A DNA stretch of 64,000 nt from Microvirga flocculans ATCC BAA-817 (GTDB lineage: Bacteria > Pseudomonadota > Alphaproteobacteria > Rhizobiales > Beijerinckiaceae): NCBI RefSeq assembly GCF_000518665.1, contig NZ_JAEA01000014.1:32239-96238 (forward strand). The letters run 5' to 3'. Below the pieces are notes generated by a model. That model was given only the letters and a program-made list of their open reading frames with translations, was not told the origin of the DNA and made no database searches. The position numbers and the translations under genes are program-made. Shown piece after piece: positions 46,133-54,922 of this stretch. Numbering within the stretch: the first letter of the stretch is position 1; every line of letters begins with the position of its first letter.

Positions 46133-46867
46133 TCAGCAGTGGACCTCCTCGAATGCGCGCACCCACATCTCGCACAAGCCCGACCGCACGATGTCGTTGA
46201 GCGTGAACTCGATGATCGGAACGGGCAGCATCTGAGACTTGATCAGGTGGATGACCGTGCGAAGACCCGATGTCTCGCGCAGGTCGCACTGGCTCACATC
46301 CCCATTGATCACCACCGTGCAATCCTCTCCGATCCGGGTGAGGAAGGTTTTCATTTCGGCCGGAGTCGCGTTTTGCGCCTCGTCCAGAAGAATGAAGGCA
46401 TCGCGCCAGGACCGTCCGCGCATGACCTCGAAGGGAACCATCTCGATATCGCCGTTCTTGACCGCGATGTCGTAGGCAGCCGTGCCGATGCGCTCCTTGA
46501 TGGCCTCGATGACCGGGGCGGCCCAAGGTCCGAACTTTTCCTCGAGACTGCCCGGGAAAAAGCCGAGCGAGCGGCCGCTTGGGACGTTGGGTCGGGTGAG
46601 AATGATCTTGCGGATGCGCCTCTGGCGGAAAAGGTCGGCGGCGTAGGTCGCCGCGATCCAGGTCTTGCCGGTGCCCGCGGGGCCGAGCACCACGATCTGT
46701 GGGTTGCGTTTCAAGGCGTCGAGATAATCGTCCTGCGTTGCATTGAGGGGCTTGATCGGCGGAGGGTTGCGCTCGGCCTGGAACTTGGATCCGGTGAGGT
46801 CGAAGACCTGCGCTGTTTCAAGGGAGCGGCGGGTCTTGCGTCTCTGCTTCTCATGATGCTTGCTCAA
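46133..46867 (-). CDS. PhoH-family ATPase
   Basis: A 244-residue P-loop ATPase with Walker A G-P-A-G-T-G-K-T (residues 62-69), Walker B F-I-L-L-D-E-A-Q-N (158-166) and the helicase-like N-G-D-x-S-Q-C-D sensor (about 200). Basic residues at the N-terminus (K-Q-R-R-K-T-R-R) could bind RNA. It lacks the PIN domain of PhoH2 and the long N-terminus of the YbeZ type. PhoH proteins are linked to RNA metabolism and phosphate stress. It converges on the cold-shock gene with 46 bp between. Confidence 0.9.
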   Translation of the reverse strand: MSKHHEKQRRKTRRSLETAQVFDLTGSKFQAERNPPPIKPLNATQDDYLDALKRNPQIVVLGPAGTGKTWIAATYAADLFRQRRIRKIILTRPNVPSGRSLGFFPGSLEEKFGPWAAPVIEAIKERIGTAAYDIAVKNGDIEMVPFEVMRGRSWRDAFILLDEAQNATPAEMKTFLTRIGEDCTVVINGDVSQCDLRETSGLRTVIHLIKSQMLPVPIIEFTLNDIVRSGLCEMWVRAFEEVHC

Positions 46868-47377
46868 TGACCAACTCCGGGTTTCGAAACTGCGCAGAGG
46901 TACTACCCAGGGGCCGCGCAGAGGCGTCTGGGGTGGAAACTTGCGATCGACACGGGGATGCGAGAGCGAGTGGCTGCGGGCGGTGAATTTCCGCGATCCA
47001 GAGAAAGAGGATCAGCCTGCCTGCCCATCAAAGCCTGTTCTGCTACCTACGCGAGGTAAACTATCTTTGATTCTCATGACAGTTTACCGCTGCTACGCCT
47101 GCCTGCGAGTCAAATGTTGAGGCACTCTGCTTGGTTCCCGGGCATGATCCCTTCAGGAGGTGCAGGGGGAATTAAGCTGTGGATGGTTTTTTTTGAACCA
47201 TGGCGCGGTGAGCCGGATCGGGTTCGCCTTCAGGACGGCGCCGAACCTCGAAATGGACTGTCCCACCATGCGAGAGCAATTCAAGCGGCCCTGGCGGGGG
47301 AGCGGTGATCTCATGAGATCTCGCCAAGTTCGGATGACGAATGGTAAGGAATGCGCCTCCATAAAGGGCAGGGCGGC
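46868..47377. other. Intergenic region, no gene assigned
   Basis: About 510 bp. A run of eight T residues at 47187-47194 is framed by ATGGTT (47183-47188) and AACCAT (47196-47201). Short frames (for example one of 73 codons at 47160) have a plausible AGGAGG-like sequence at about 47156-47160 but match no family I know. An RNA gene cannot be excluded. Confidence 0.35.
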
Positions 47378-48313
47378 ATGATCGTCATTTTCGGTTCCAT
47401 CAACATGGATCTCGTCGCACGGGTCCAGCGGATCGCCAGGCCGGGCGAAACCGTTCTGTCGCGCCGGGCGGACAGCTTCTTCGGCGGCAAGGGGGCCAAC
47501 CAGGCGGTCGCCGCCGCGCGTACCTGCCGGGGCGGGTCGGTGCGCGTCGCCATGGCCGGTGCCGTCGGCCACGACCCTTTCGGAAACGCGTGCCTGAGGA
47601 ACCTGGAGGAGAACGGCGTCGATATCCGGGCCGTCCGGGTCACGGATGAGCCGACCGGCTGCGCGTTCATCACGGTCGACGCGTTGGGAGAGAACGCCAT
47701 CACCGTCGCGAGCGGCGCCAACATGGCGCTTCGTTCCGCCGACCTGCCGGACAGCCTTTTGTCCAAGGCCCGCGTGCTGGTTCTTCAGATGGAAGTGTCC
47801 CTGTCCGAGAATTTCGAGGTCGCGGCAAGGGCGCGCCGGGCGGGGGTGAAGGTCATCTGGAACTTCGCGCCGGTTCCGCCGGTCAAGGACCGTTCGGGCA
47901 TGGCCGAACTCCTGGAGGTCACGGACATGCTCGTCGTGAACGAGCACGAGGCGCTGGCGATTGCCGAGATCGCGGGCCTATCGACCGGAAGCGACTATCT
48001 CACGGCGGCGGCCGCCCTTGCCCGCGACTTCGGGCCGACCTGCATCGTCACGGCCGGGGCGCAGGGCGCTTATGCCGTCTCCCGCGACGGGAGGCAGATC
48101 CATGCCTCCGCCCGCCCGATTGCGCCGGTCGATACGACGGGTGCAGGAGACACTTTCGTGGGCGTCTTCGCCAGCGGCCTTGCCGAGGGAATGGAGATCG
48201 CCAGCGCCATGAATTGGGCCTGCGCCGCAGCGTCCCTATCCTGCCTCACAGCCGGAGCGCAGTCCGGAATGCCCCTGAGGGATGCGCTGGAGCGCCACCT
48301 CGCTCAGTCCTGA
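47378..48313 (+). CDS. rbsK: Ribokinase (PfkB family)
   Basis: A 311-residue carbohydrate kinase, starting at the ATG at 47378 that begins I-V-I-F-G-S-I-N-M-D-L-V. The ribokinase mark G-G-K-G-A-N-Q-A-V-A-A-A-R is at residues 36-48 and the C-terminal D-T-T-G-A-G-D-T-F holds the catalytic Asp. It phosphorylates D-ribose or a related pentose or purine-nucleoside sugar. There is no ribose transporter or nucleosidase next to it, so the substrate could differ. Its last ten bases overlap the convergent AGE-family gene. Confidence 0.9.
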   Translation: MIVIFGSINMDLVARVQRIARPGETVLSRRADSFFGGKGANQAVAAARTCRGGSVRVAMAGAVGHDPFGNACLRNLEENGVDIRAVRVTDEPTGCAFITVDALGENAITVASGANMALRSADLPDSLLSKARVLVLQMEVSLSENFEVAARARRAGVKVIWNFAPVPPVKDRSGMAELLEVTDMLVVNEHEALAIAEIAGLSTGSDYLTAAAALARDFGPTCIVTAGAQGAYAVSRDGRQIHASARPIAPVDTTGAGDTFVGVFASGLAEGMEIASAMNWACAAASLSCLTAGAQSGMPLRDALERHLAQS

Positions 48314-49560
48314 GCAAGCGATTCCGGGATGACCCTGGTCAGGCTGCCGGTCGCCGGGAAGAGCGGGATCAGGCAGGCTTGCAGCGCGTGATAGAGATCG
48401 GGCTTGCCGGAGAACAAGGTCGCTCCGGGCTTCAGGTCTGCGGTGAGTTCCGGCCGCCATCCTCCGTTGTGCCGGTCGATCAGGTAACGGTCGGCGAAGC
48501 CCCAGAAAGTGCGATACCATTGTTCGTGCATATCGCTCGGGCAGTGCTCGCTCAGGAAGGCCGCCGCGCCGATGGCCTCCGCGCAGGGCCACCAGAGCTT
48601 CTGCGGCAGCCTCGGCTCGTCGTTCCAGTCGAGAGCGTAGAAGAACCCGCCCTTGTCCCTGTCCCACCCCAGCGCGACGGCTTGCCGGAACAACGCGCGG
48701 GCGGCCTCGGGTATCCACGCGTGACGGCGTCCGCCGAGAACCCAGAGCTGGAGCAAGAGCCTCGCCCATTCCAGCCAGTGACCCGGCGTCGTGCCGAAAG
48801 GGCGAAACATGTCATGGCCGCGATAGTCCCTGTCGAGGCTCCAGTCGGCATCGAAGTGCTCGGCGACCCGATACCCGAGAGACGCGGCATGGCGGCCGAT
48901 GATGAGGCCAGCGATGCGCTCGGCCTTGTCGAGATAGGCGCGTTCGCCCGTCGCCTCGAAGGCGGCCATCAGGGCCTCCGTCAGGTGCATGTTGGAGTTC
49001 TGGCCGCGATATTGGCTCAAGGGCTGCCAGTCGCGGGAGAATTCCTCCGTCACTGCTCCGTGCCGCTCCTCCCAGAAGCGCTCCTCCAGAACCTGCGTGA
49101 CATCCTGCAGCATGCGGTCCGCCAGAGGGTGCCCCACCACCTTCGCGCTCGAAGCGGCGAGCAGCACGAAGGCATGGCCATAGGCCTGCTTGGTGTCGTC
49201 CTTGGGGCCATCGTCGTCCAGCGACCAGACATAGCCGCCGTTCAGCGCATCCCGATGGGCGTTCCAGAGATAGCTCATGCCGTGATCCACGACCGCGTCG
49301 CAGCCGGGCCGCCCGAGCAGGATGCCGATGGCGAAGCAATGCACCATACGCGTGGTGCAGTGAATCTGACGGACGGGATTGACGACATCGAGGGGGCGCC
49401 CCTCATCGTCGAGATCGAAGAAGCCTCCTGCCGGGTTGATGGCGGCGTATTGAAAGAAGTCGAACAGGCGGCTTGCCTGTTCGAACAGCCATTGCCGATG
49501 AAAACGGTTGGAGCGCCAGGACATGCCGAGTGGAGGGAGGATGGGCTGGGCTTGCGTCAT
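48304..49560 (-). CDS. AGE-family sugar epimerase/isomerase (mannose isomerase type)
   Basis: A 418-residue alpha/alpha barrel of the N-acylglucosamine 2-epimerase family. The ATG at 49560 starts just before conserved sequence; a longer frame upstream is discarded. Typical marks are T-T-R-M-V-H-C-F-A near residue 70, Q-A-Y-G-H-A-F, N-S-N-M-H-L-T-E-A-L and P-G-H-W-L-E-W, with histidines that act as acid and base. Because the fructokinase gene lies directly upstream, a mannose-to-fructose isomerase (YihS/ManI-like) is more likely than a sialic-acid enzyme. Confidence 0.88.
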   Translation of the reverse strand: MTQAQPILPPLGMSWRSNRFHRQWLFEQASRLFDFFQYAAINPAGGFFDLDDEGRPLDVVNPVRQIHCTTRMVHCFAIGILLGRPGCDAVVDHGMSYLWNAHRDALNGGYVWSLDDDGPKDDTKQAYGHAFVLLAASSAKVVGHPLADRMLQDVTQVLEERFWEERHGAVTEEFSRDWQPLSQYRGQNSNMHLTEALMAAFEATGERAYLDKAERIAGLIIGRHAASLGYRVAEHFDADWSLDRDYRGHDMFRPFGTTPGHWLEWARLLLQLWVLGGRRHAWIPEAARALFRQAVALGWDRDKGGFFYALDWNDEPRLPQKLWWPCAEAIGAAAFLSEHCPSDMHEQWYRTFWGFADRYLIDRHNGGWRPELTADLKPGATLFSGKPDLYHALQACLIPLFPATGSLTRVIPESLAQD

Positions 49561-49577
49561 GGAATTGTCCCTCGCGA

Positions 49578-50528
49578 TCAGGAGCGTGCGGCCATGAAGC
49601 GCTCGACCTCCGCCCAGGAAGGCGGGTTGGCGCCGCGCCGCGTGCAGACGATGGCGGCGGCCGCCGCCGAGAAATCGAGGGCTGCCGTGACCTGAGCCCC
49701 GCTCAGTCCCGCAATGCCCCGAGGCGTGAGCCAATCCTTGGCATCGAGCCAGGAGAGGAGGGCGGCGTGGAAGGTATCGCCCGCGCCGACGGTATCGATC
49801 ACATCGACCCTCGGAGAGGCTCGCTCCACCACCTTGTCCCCGAAGAGAGCGAGCAGGCCCTTCTCGCCGCGCGTGACAATGACGAGCTTCGGGCCGCGCC
49901 GGAGCCAGTCTCGGGCCACCGCTTCGAGATCCTGCGTGGAATAGAGCAGCGCGATGTCCTCGTCGCTCGCCTTCACGATGTCGGCATGGGCCAGCAGGCG
50001 CTCGAACCGTTCCCGGTAGGCTCCGAGATCCCCGACCACGCGCGGCCTGACATTGGGATCGAGCGAGATGACGCGCGATCCCGCCTCCCGTCGCAGAAGG
50101 GTTTCGATGGCGGTCGCGATGGGCTCGACGCCGAGCGCATAGGAGCCTGCGGCGATGGCCTTCACATCCGCAGGCAAAGCGGCGGGCAAGGCTTCCGGCG
50201 TGAGGGCGCGGTCCGCGCTGTTCGGGGCGTAGAAGGAGTAGTTCGGCTGTCCTGAGGAACCTGTCGCAACGACGCTGAGCGTCGTGACGTTCGGACAGCG
50301 TTGGATATAGGACGAGCTGACGCCGGCCTCGGCGAGCTTCCTGGCCAGAAACTCGCCGAAGACATCCTCCGACAGGGTGGACAGGAAGGCCGCGGACCGA
50401 CCGAGATGCCCGATCCCGATGGCGACGTTGAAGGGCGAGCCGCCAGCCACGGCCTCGGCGGGAAAGCCTGCCGGCACAGCGGTCCCGATGAACAGATCGA
50501 TCAGGGCTTCACCCGTCACCAAGATCAT
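49578..50528 (-). CDS. Fructokinase-type PfkB sugar kinase
   Basis: A 316-residue sugar kinase with G-E-A-L-I-D-L at residues 6-12, G-G-S-P-F-N-V-A near 29-36, and the C-terminal D-T-V-G-A-G-D-T-F catalytic motif. It resembles bacterial fructokinases that make fructose 6-phosphate. It lies 17 bp upstream of the AGE-family gene and about 130 bp downstream of xylulokinase, so the three genes may be co-transcribed for use of mannose, fructose and xylulose produced by polyol oxidation. Confidence 0.9.
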   Translation of the reverse strand: MILVTGEALIDLFIGTAVPAGFPAEAVAGGSPFNVAIGIGHLGRSAAFLSTLSEDVFGEFLARKLAEAGVSSSYIQRCPNVTTLSVVATGSSGQPNYSFYAPNSADRALTPEALPAALPADVKAIAAGSYALGVEPIATAIETLLRREAGSRVISLDPNVRPRVVGDLGAYRERFERLLAHADIVKASDEDIALLYSTQDLEAVARDWLRRGPKLVIVTRGEKGLLALFGDKVVERASPRVDVIDTVGAGDTFHAALLSWLDAKDWLTPRGIAGLSGAQVTAALDFSAAAAAIVCTRRGANPPSWAEVERFMAARS

Positions 50529-50657
50529 AGGAAAGCTCCTGACGCGGTCCTATCGCGATACGAAGAAGGGATCGTGCTTAAGCAGCACGGGACGGCCCGG
50601 AATCCAAGAGGCTTTATCCAAGAGGCTTCGGCGTTTCCTCGGCGTGAGCCATCGACG

Positions 50658-52136
50658 TCATTCCATCGCAAGGCGCGCGAATTCCGGCTTGATGGCCCGG
50701 TACAGGCTGCGGAAGGATTCAATCCTTGGGGCGTAGAGCTCCACGAGAGACGGCTCAGGCTCAACCGTCTCCAGAACACCGGGAGGCAGGCAAACGGCCT
50801 CCGGCGATTCTCCCGTGACCGCCAGCCGCGCCAGCCGCGACGCGCCGAAGGCAGGCCCCTTGTCGCCGCCTTCGTAGCGAGCCAGGGGAACATTCAGCAC
50901 GCTTGCGAAGATTCTCGCCCAGAGCGCGCTGCGCGAGCCGCCGCCGATCATGCCCGCAGCGGCAAGGGGCGTACCGGCCCGAGACAGACACTCCTTGGCA
51001 TCGGCGAAACTGAAGGCGACACCTTCGAGAACCGCCTGTACCAGATCCGTCTGACGGGTTTCGGGCGACAGGCCGAAGAACACGCCGCGCGCATGAGGGT
51101 CGTTGTGAGGCGTCCGCTCTCCGGCGAGATAGGGCAGGAAGAGAAGGCGGGACGGCTCGCGAAAGCCAGCCTCGACGTCCTGCAGCAACGCGCCGATGTC
51201 GCGCTTCAGGAGATGGGCCGCCCAGGCCAGGCAGCTCGCTCCATTCAGCATCGCCGCCATCTGGAACCACCGCCCAGGCAGCGCGTGACAGAAGGAATGG
51301 ACCAGGGATTCCGGGGCCGGGCTGAATTCCCGTGTGGTCGCGAAAAGTTGCCCGGATGTGCCGAGCGATATGAAGGCCGCTCCATCCGCGATGGCGCCCA
51401 GGCCTACCGCACCGGCCGCGGCGTCGCCTGCGCCGCCTGCGACGGGGACATCGCCGCGCATGCCCCATCTTCGGGCGATCCCGGCTAGGAGCGTCCCAGA
51501 AGCCTGCGAGCCTTCCACGAGGCGCGCCATGTGATCGCGGGTCAGACCCGTAGCGGAAAGAGCCGCATCGGACCAGTCGCGGCGGGCTTCGTCTAGCCAC
51601 CATGTGCCCGCCGCATCGGACAGGTCCGTCACCATGGACCCGGTCAGCTTTAGGCGGATATAGTCCTTCGGCAGAAGGACCTTGCGGACGGCGCGAAATG
51701 TTTCCGGCTCATTCCGGGCGAGCCAGAGGAGCTTCGGCGCCGTGAAGCCGGGCATCGGGATCACGCCCGCGGCGCGGGAGAGTTCGGGATGCCTTTCGCC
51801 GAGGTCGCGCGCCTCGCGGAAGGAGCGCCCGTCGTTCCAGAGAATGGCGGGGCGGAGAGGGCGGCCGGTCCCGTCGAGCAGCACTGCGCCGTGCATCTGT
51901 CCCGCAAGGCCGAGGCCGCGCACGTCGGCGAGGGCGGCAGGGGCCTCGGCATGGAGCCGGGCCATGGCCGCCTGCACCGCTTGCCACCAAGCCTCGGGGT
52001 CTTGCTCCGACCACAGCGCATGCGGACGTGACACCTCGAGAGGAATGGCTGCTTCCGCGACGGTCCTTTGCCCCTCGTCCACGAGAATGGCCTTCACCGC
52101 CGAAGTGCCGACATCGATGCCGAGATAGTGAGCCAC
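50658..52136 (-). CDS. xylB: Xylulokinase
   Basis: A 492-residue FGGY kinase that phosphorylates D-xylulose. I prefer the GTG at 52136, which begins Y-L-G-I-D-V-G-T-S and has a GGGAGCG ribosome-binding site; the ATG at 52172 adds 12 unconserved residues. Family marks are the G-Q-M-H-G motif near residue 80, D-L-S-D-A-A-G-T and G-G-A-G-D-A-A-A-G-A-V-G. No xylose isomerase or transporter is in the window, so xylulose would come from polyol oxidation elsewhere. Confidence 0.92.
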   Translation of the reverse strand: MAHYLGIDVGTSAVKAILVDEGQRTVAEAAIPLEVSRPHALWSEQDPEAWWQAVQAAMARLHAEAPAALADVRGLGLAGQMHGAVLLDGTGRPLRPAILWNDGRSFREARDLGERHPELSRAAGVIPMPGFTAPKLLWLARNEPETFRAVRKVLLPKDYIRLKLTGSMVTDLSDAAGTWWLDEARRDWSDAALSATGLTRDHMARLVEGSQASGTLLAGIARRWGMRGDVPVAGGAGDAAAGAVGLGAIADGAAFISLGTSGQLFATTREFSPAPESLVHSFCHALPGRWFQMAAMLNGASCLAWAAHLLKRDIGALLQDVEAGFREPSRLLFLPYLAGERTPHNDPHARGVFFGLSPETRQTDLVQAVLEGVAFSFADAKECLSRAGTPLAAAGMIGGGSRSALWARIFASVLNVPLARYEGGDKGPAFGASRLARLAVTGESPEAVCLPPGVLETVEPEPSLVELYAPRIESFRSLYRAIKPEFARLAME

Positions 52137-52315
52137 CCTTACGCTCCCGATCGTTCGCCATGGTTTCGCCATGACTTTTTGAGGCTATAGCTCAGTCCCG
52201 TCGCCGCCGCATCGTCCTGCGGCAGGCTCGGCCATGAAAGCATCTCGGAAAAAACTCTTGGTCGATATGTCGCCCGGATATTTAAATGCCGCAGGTCCGC
52301 CCCACATAATCCGGC

Positions 52316-53032
52316 ATGTCCGAGAAATCCAAGAACCACTCCGAGTTGCCCCATTCCGAAGCTCCTCATTCGGCAGCTGCGCTGAGCGCCGCCGTAAGGC
52401 TGCATCTCGGAAAGCAGTTGCGTGCCCTCTATGGCGATCCCGCCCAGGATAAGCTCCCGCGCGATCTCGCACGCCTTGCCGAGCGCGTGGCCCAGGTCAT
52501 CCGTGCCCATACGGAGCCGGTCGACCAGGAGTTCGTCAACGGCGTGATGGAAGCGCTGCCGAACCTGCGCGCCTTCGCCCTCTCGCTGACCGGAAAGGTC
52601 GACCAGGCAGAGGACCTCGTTCAGGATACGGTGCTCAAGGCGCTCACCAAGCAGGATACTTTTGAGGCCGGCACGAACCTGCAGGCCTGGCTCTTCACGA
52701 TCCTGCGCAACGGCTTCTACTCCACGCACCGGAAGACCAGCCGCGAGGTCGAGGACGGCGATGGGACGCATGCCGCCAGCATGGTCGCAATCCCCGACCA
52801 GGAGGACAAGCTGGCGCTTCAGGATCTTTCCAGCGCCCTCGACAAGCTGCCGCAGGAGCAGCGCGAGGCGATCATCCTGATCGGCGCCGAGGGCATGTCC
52901 TACGAGGATGCCGCGGAGGCTTTGGGCGTCAAGGTCGGAACGATCAAGAGCCGCGTGAACCGCGCCCGCAACCGCCTCGCTGAGCTGATGGGCACGACCA
53001 GAACCGACCACGACCACTCGGCGACCGCCTGA
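52316..53032 (+). CDS. EcfG-like sigma factor with NepR-like N-terminal extension
   Basis: A 238-residue ECF sigma factor. The sigma-2 region spans about residues 80-142 (P-N-L-R-A-F-A-L-S-L-T-G and L-V-Q-D-T-V-L-K-A-L) and sigma-4 about 170-222 (L-P-Q-E-Q-R-E-A-I-I-L and G-T-I-K-S-R-V-N-R-A-R). This is the EcfG group that runs the alphaproteobacterial general stress response. Normal EcfG has about 180 residues and begins near residue 70 here. The extra segment at 28-60 (L-G-K-Q-L-R-A-L-Y-G-D, then L-P-R-D-L-A-R-L) resembles NepR, the anti-sigma factor of the same system. There is no phyR or separate nepR alongside. Confidence 0.85.
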   Translation: MSEKSKNHSELPHSEAPHSAAALSAAVRLHLGKQLRALYGDPAQDKLPRDLARLAERVAQVIRAHTEPVDQEFVNGVMEALPNLRAFALSLTGKVDQAEDLVQDTVLKALTKQDTFEAGTNLQAWLFTILRNGFYSTHRKTSREVEDGDGTHAASMVAIPDQEDKLALQDLSSALDKLPQEQREAIILIGAEGMSYEDAAEALGVKVGTIKSRVNRARNRLAELMGTTRTDHDHSATA

Positions 53033-53065
53033 CGGTTCCGCCGCGCCGCTTGCCTTCCGAAAATC

Positions 53066-53109
53066 GAGCATCGGGTCCGAAAGCCATTCCCCTTTCGGAT
53101 CCGATGCTC
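53066..53109. repeat. Intergenic palindromic repeat
   Basis: An 18-bp inverted repeat (53066-53083 with 53092-53109) with one G-T mismatch and an eight-base loop. The arm GAGCATCGG(G/A)TCCGAAAG is like widespread Hyphomicrobiales intergenic repeats. It lies between the sigma gene and the TSUP gene and could also act as a transcription stop. A half copy is at 56909-56925. Confidence 0.75.
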
Positions 53110-53229
53110 TATGCGTCCGCTCCATCACCACGAGCAGACGCATCGCTCTTCCCGCTTCTGAATCCTGCAGCCTGACGGCGGCGGCTCCGGATGAGGCATG
53201 GGCGGCTGCCTAAGGGGTTGTTCTGGGGC

Positions 53230-53997
53230 ATGTCGCTTGTCGAACTGATCGGGTTTCTGGCGCTCACGGGAGCCGCCGCCTATATCCAGACCCTCACGGG
53301 TTTCGCCTTCGGGCTGATCACCATGGGCGGCGTCGGTCTTACCGGCGTGCTCTCGCTCCCCGACGCCGCGATGATCGTGAGCGTGCTCACCTTCGTCAAT
53401 GCCTCCCAGATGCTCCTGAAAGGCTGGCGCGAGGTCGCCTGGCGGCAGTTCCGCCTCGTGATGCTGACGAGCCTTCCCATGATCTTCGTCGGCTACGGCA
53501 TGCTGGAATGGCTCTATGGCACGCGCGCGGATCTTCTTCGCCTGATCCTCGGGCTCGTCATCATCGCCTCGAGCCTGCAGCTCGCCCTGAAGCCCGAACC
53601 GCTCGCCAGGAGATCGAGCGACGGTTCGTTCCTCTTCTTCGGCACGATCGGCGGATTCATGGGCGGGCTCTTCTCGACCGCTGGGCCGCCGCTCGTCTAT
53701 CACTTCTACCGGCAGCCCATGCCGCAGGTGATGGTGCGCGAAACCCTGGTGTCGATCTTCGCGCTCAACGCCGTCTTCCGAACCAGCCTCGTGACCTTCT
53801 CCGGCAACCTCCCGTCCCTGTCGACGCTGACGGGCCTCCTCGCCATTCCTGTGGTCATCGGCGCGACCCATGCCGCCCGCCGCTGGCCGCCTCCAATCTC
53901 CCCGGCCACGATGCGCCGGGTCGTGTTCGTCCTGCTGTTCCTGTCGGGCGTGTCCCTGGGCGCTCCGGCCGTCATTCATATGCTGAAGGCGCTTTGA
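53230..53997 (+). CDS. TSUP-family (TauE/SafE) membrane transporter
   Basis: A 255-residue membrane protein with seven to eight hydrophobic segments. The ATG at 53230 starts M-S-L-V-E-L-I-G-F; the upstream ATG at 53191 lacks a comparable site. The segments T-G-F-A-F-G-L-I-T-M (about 24-33) and F-M-G-G-L-F-S-T-A-G-P-P are family-type. It is not closely similar to the TSUP protein at 21252. It may export a sulfur-containing or other organic anion; nothing adjacent identifies the substrate. Confidence 0.85.
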   Translation: MSLVELIGFLALTGAAAYIQTLTGFAFGLITMGGVGLTGVLSLPDAAMIVSVLTFVNASQMLLKGWREVAWRQFRLVMLTSLPMIFVGYGMLEWLYGTRADLLRLILGLVIIASSLQLALKPEPLARRSSDGSFLFFGTIGGFMGGLFSTAGPPLVYHFYRQPMPQVMVRETLVSIFALNAVFRTSLVTFSGNLPSLSTLTGLLAIPVVIGATHAARRWPPPISPATMRRVVFVLLFLSGVSLGAPAVIHMLKAL

Positions 53998-54122
53998 TGC
54001 CGCGGCGGCCTGCTCAAAATATCAGCACTCCCGGACGGCACGCTCGCGAACTTTTGCGCGGGCATCACGGTTGAGCCTCCAGCTGGTGGGCTCGAAACCG
54101 CTCTTCCGCCAAGGAGGGGAGC

Positions 54123-54554
54123 ATGGAACACAGGCCTCTGTCCGAACTCAGCCATGTCGCCGATCTGCAGGTTCCCGATGACGTCAAGGCGCCGGTCCTG
54201 TCGAAAAGGGAGCGCCTCGACCGCTGGATCGAACTTCTCGAGCGGGCACCCGACCGGGAACTGAAAACCCTCGATGAAATCGAATGGAAGCCCAGGGCCC
54301 AGCGCCTCGCCCTGCGAGCGGATGGATCCGCCCTCACGGTGGCTTATGCGGACCCGGTCCTCCGCCGGGCAGGGCTACGCAGCGACACATTCGGAGACGC
54401 AGTCGATTTCTTCCAGATCTCCGAGCACGACGCGCATATCGTCCTGTGCTCCTGCCATGGCGGTGAAGCCATGCGCGCCGATGAGGCGGCTCGCCGCGTG
54501 CGCGGAATCCGCTCGCCGAGCCTCTGGGCTCTCTATTTCGGCTGGTTCCGATAG
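54123..54554 (+). CDS. Uncharacterised protein, 143 residues
   Basis: I do not recognise the family. A strong ribosome-binding site (AAGGAGGGGAG) lies six to eight bases before the ATG, so expression is likely. The protein is soluble, with no signal peptide. A Lys-Arg-rich helix (S-K-R-E-R-L-D-R-W-I-E-L-L-E-R, residues 27-41) precedes a mixed alpha/beta segment. A C-S-C-H-G-G motif (108-113) might bind a metal or be redox-active. It stands alone between the TSUP gene and a minus-strand exported protein gene. Confidence 0.75.
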   Translation: MEHRPLSELSHVADLQVPDDVKAPVLSKRERLDRWIELLERAPDRELKTLDEIEWKPRAQRLALRADGSALTVAYADPVLRRAGLRSDTFGDAVDFFQISEHDAHIVLCSCHGGEAMRADEAARRVRGIRSPSLWALYFGWFR

Positions 54555-54628
54555 GAATGCCGGTCCCGGATCATGGTCCGCCCGGAGAGGGGCGGGCCGC
54601 CGGGGCCCGTCGAACCGCGGCAAAAGGC

Positions 54629-54922
54629 TCAGAGACGGTTCTCATAGCGATCGCGAAGGCGTTCCATCTCGCGCCGGAGGGCTTCCAGGCCGCGGGAAAA
54701 TTCCCGTGCCATGTTCTCCATCACCCCCGTGCTCGCCGCGACATCCGGGCAATCGATGGCTCCGTCCCGGCGATGGCGGTGCGCGATGCCGCCCTGTGGA
54801 GTGAGCAGGTAGGCGCAGCCCGTCTCCTCGTCCCGCCAGACCACGGGGCGGTCAAGGGCCGCAGCCGGAGCCGCCGACAGCAGCAGAAGGGCGACACCGC
54901 ACCAGCGGGCGGACCTGTTCAT
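54629..54922 (-). CDS. Small exported protein, function unknown
   Basis: A 97-residue protein starting at the ATG at 54922, where a signal peptide begins (hydrophobic V-A-L-L-L-L-S-A-A-P-A-A-A, cleavage near residue 23). The mature part has two cysteines (in T-G-C-A-Y-L and I-D-C-P-D) that could form a disulfide. A coiled-coil-like C-terminal helix (F-S-R-G-L-E-A-L-R-R-E-M-E-R) follows. The position suggests a periplasmic protein. No family is recognised. Confidence 0.7.
   Translation of the reverse strand: MNRSARWCGVALLLLSAAPAAALDRPVVWRDEETGCAYLLTPQGGIAHRHRRDGAIDCPDVAASTGVMENMAREFSRGLEALRREMERLRDRYENRL

Noticed and set aside
47160..47381. A 73-codon frame before ribokinase as a gene
   Set aside because: It has a plausible ribosome-binding site but no recognisable domain, and it overlaps the ribokinase start. 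Support is too weak to list as a gene.
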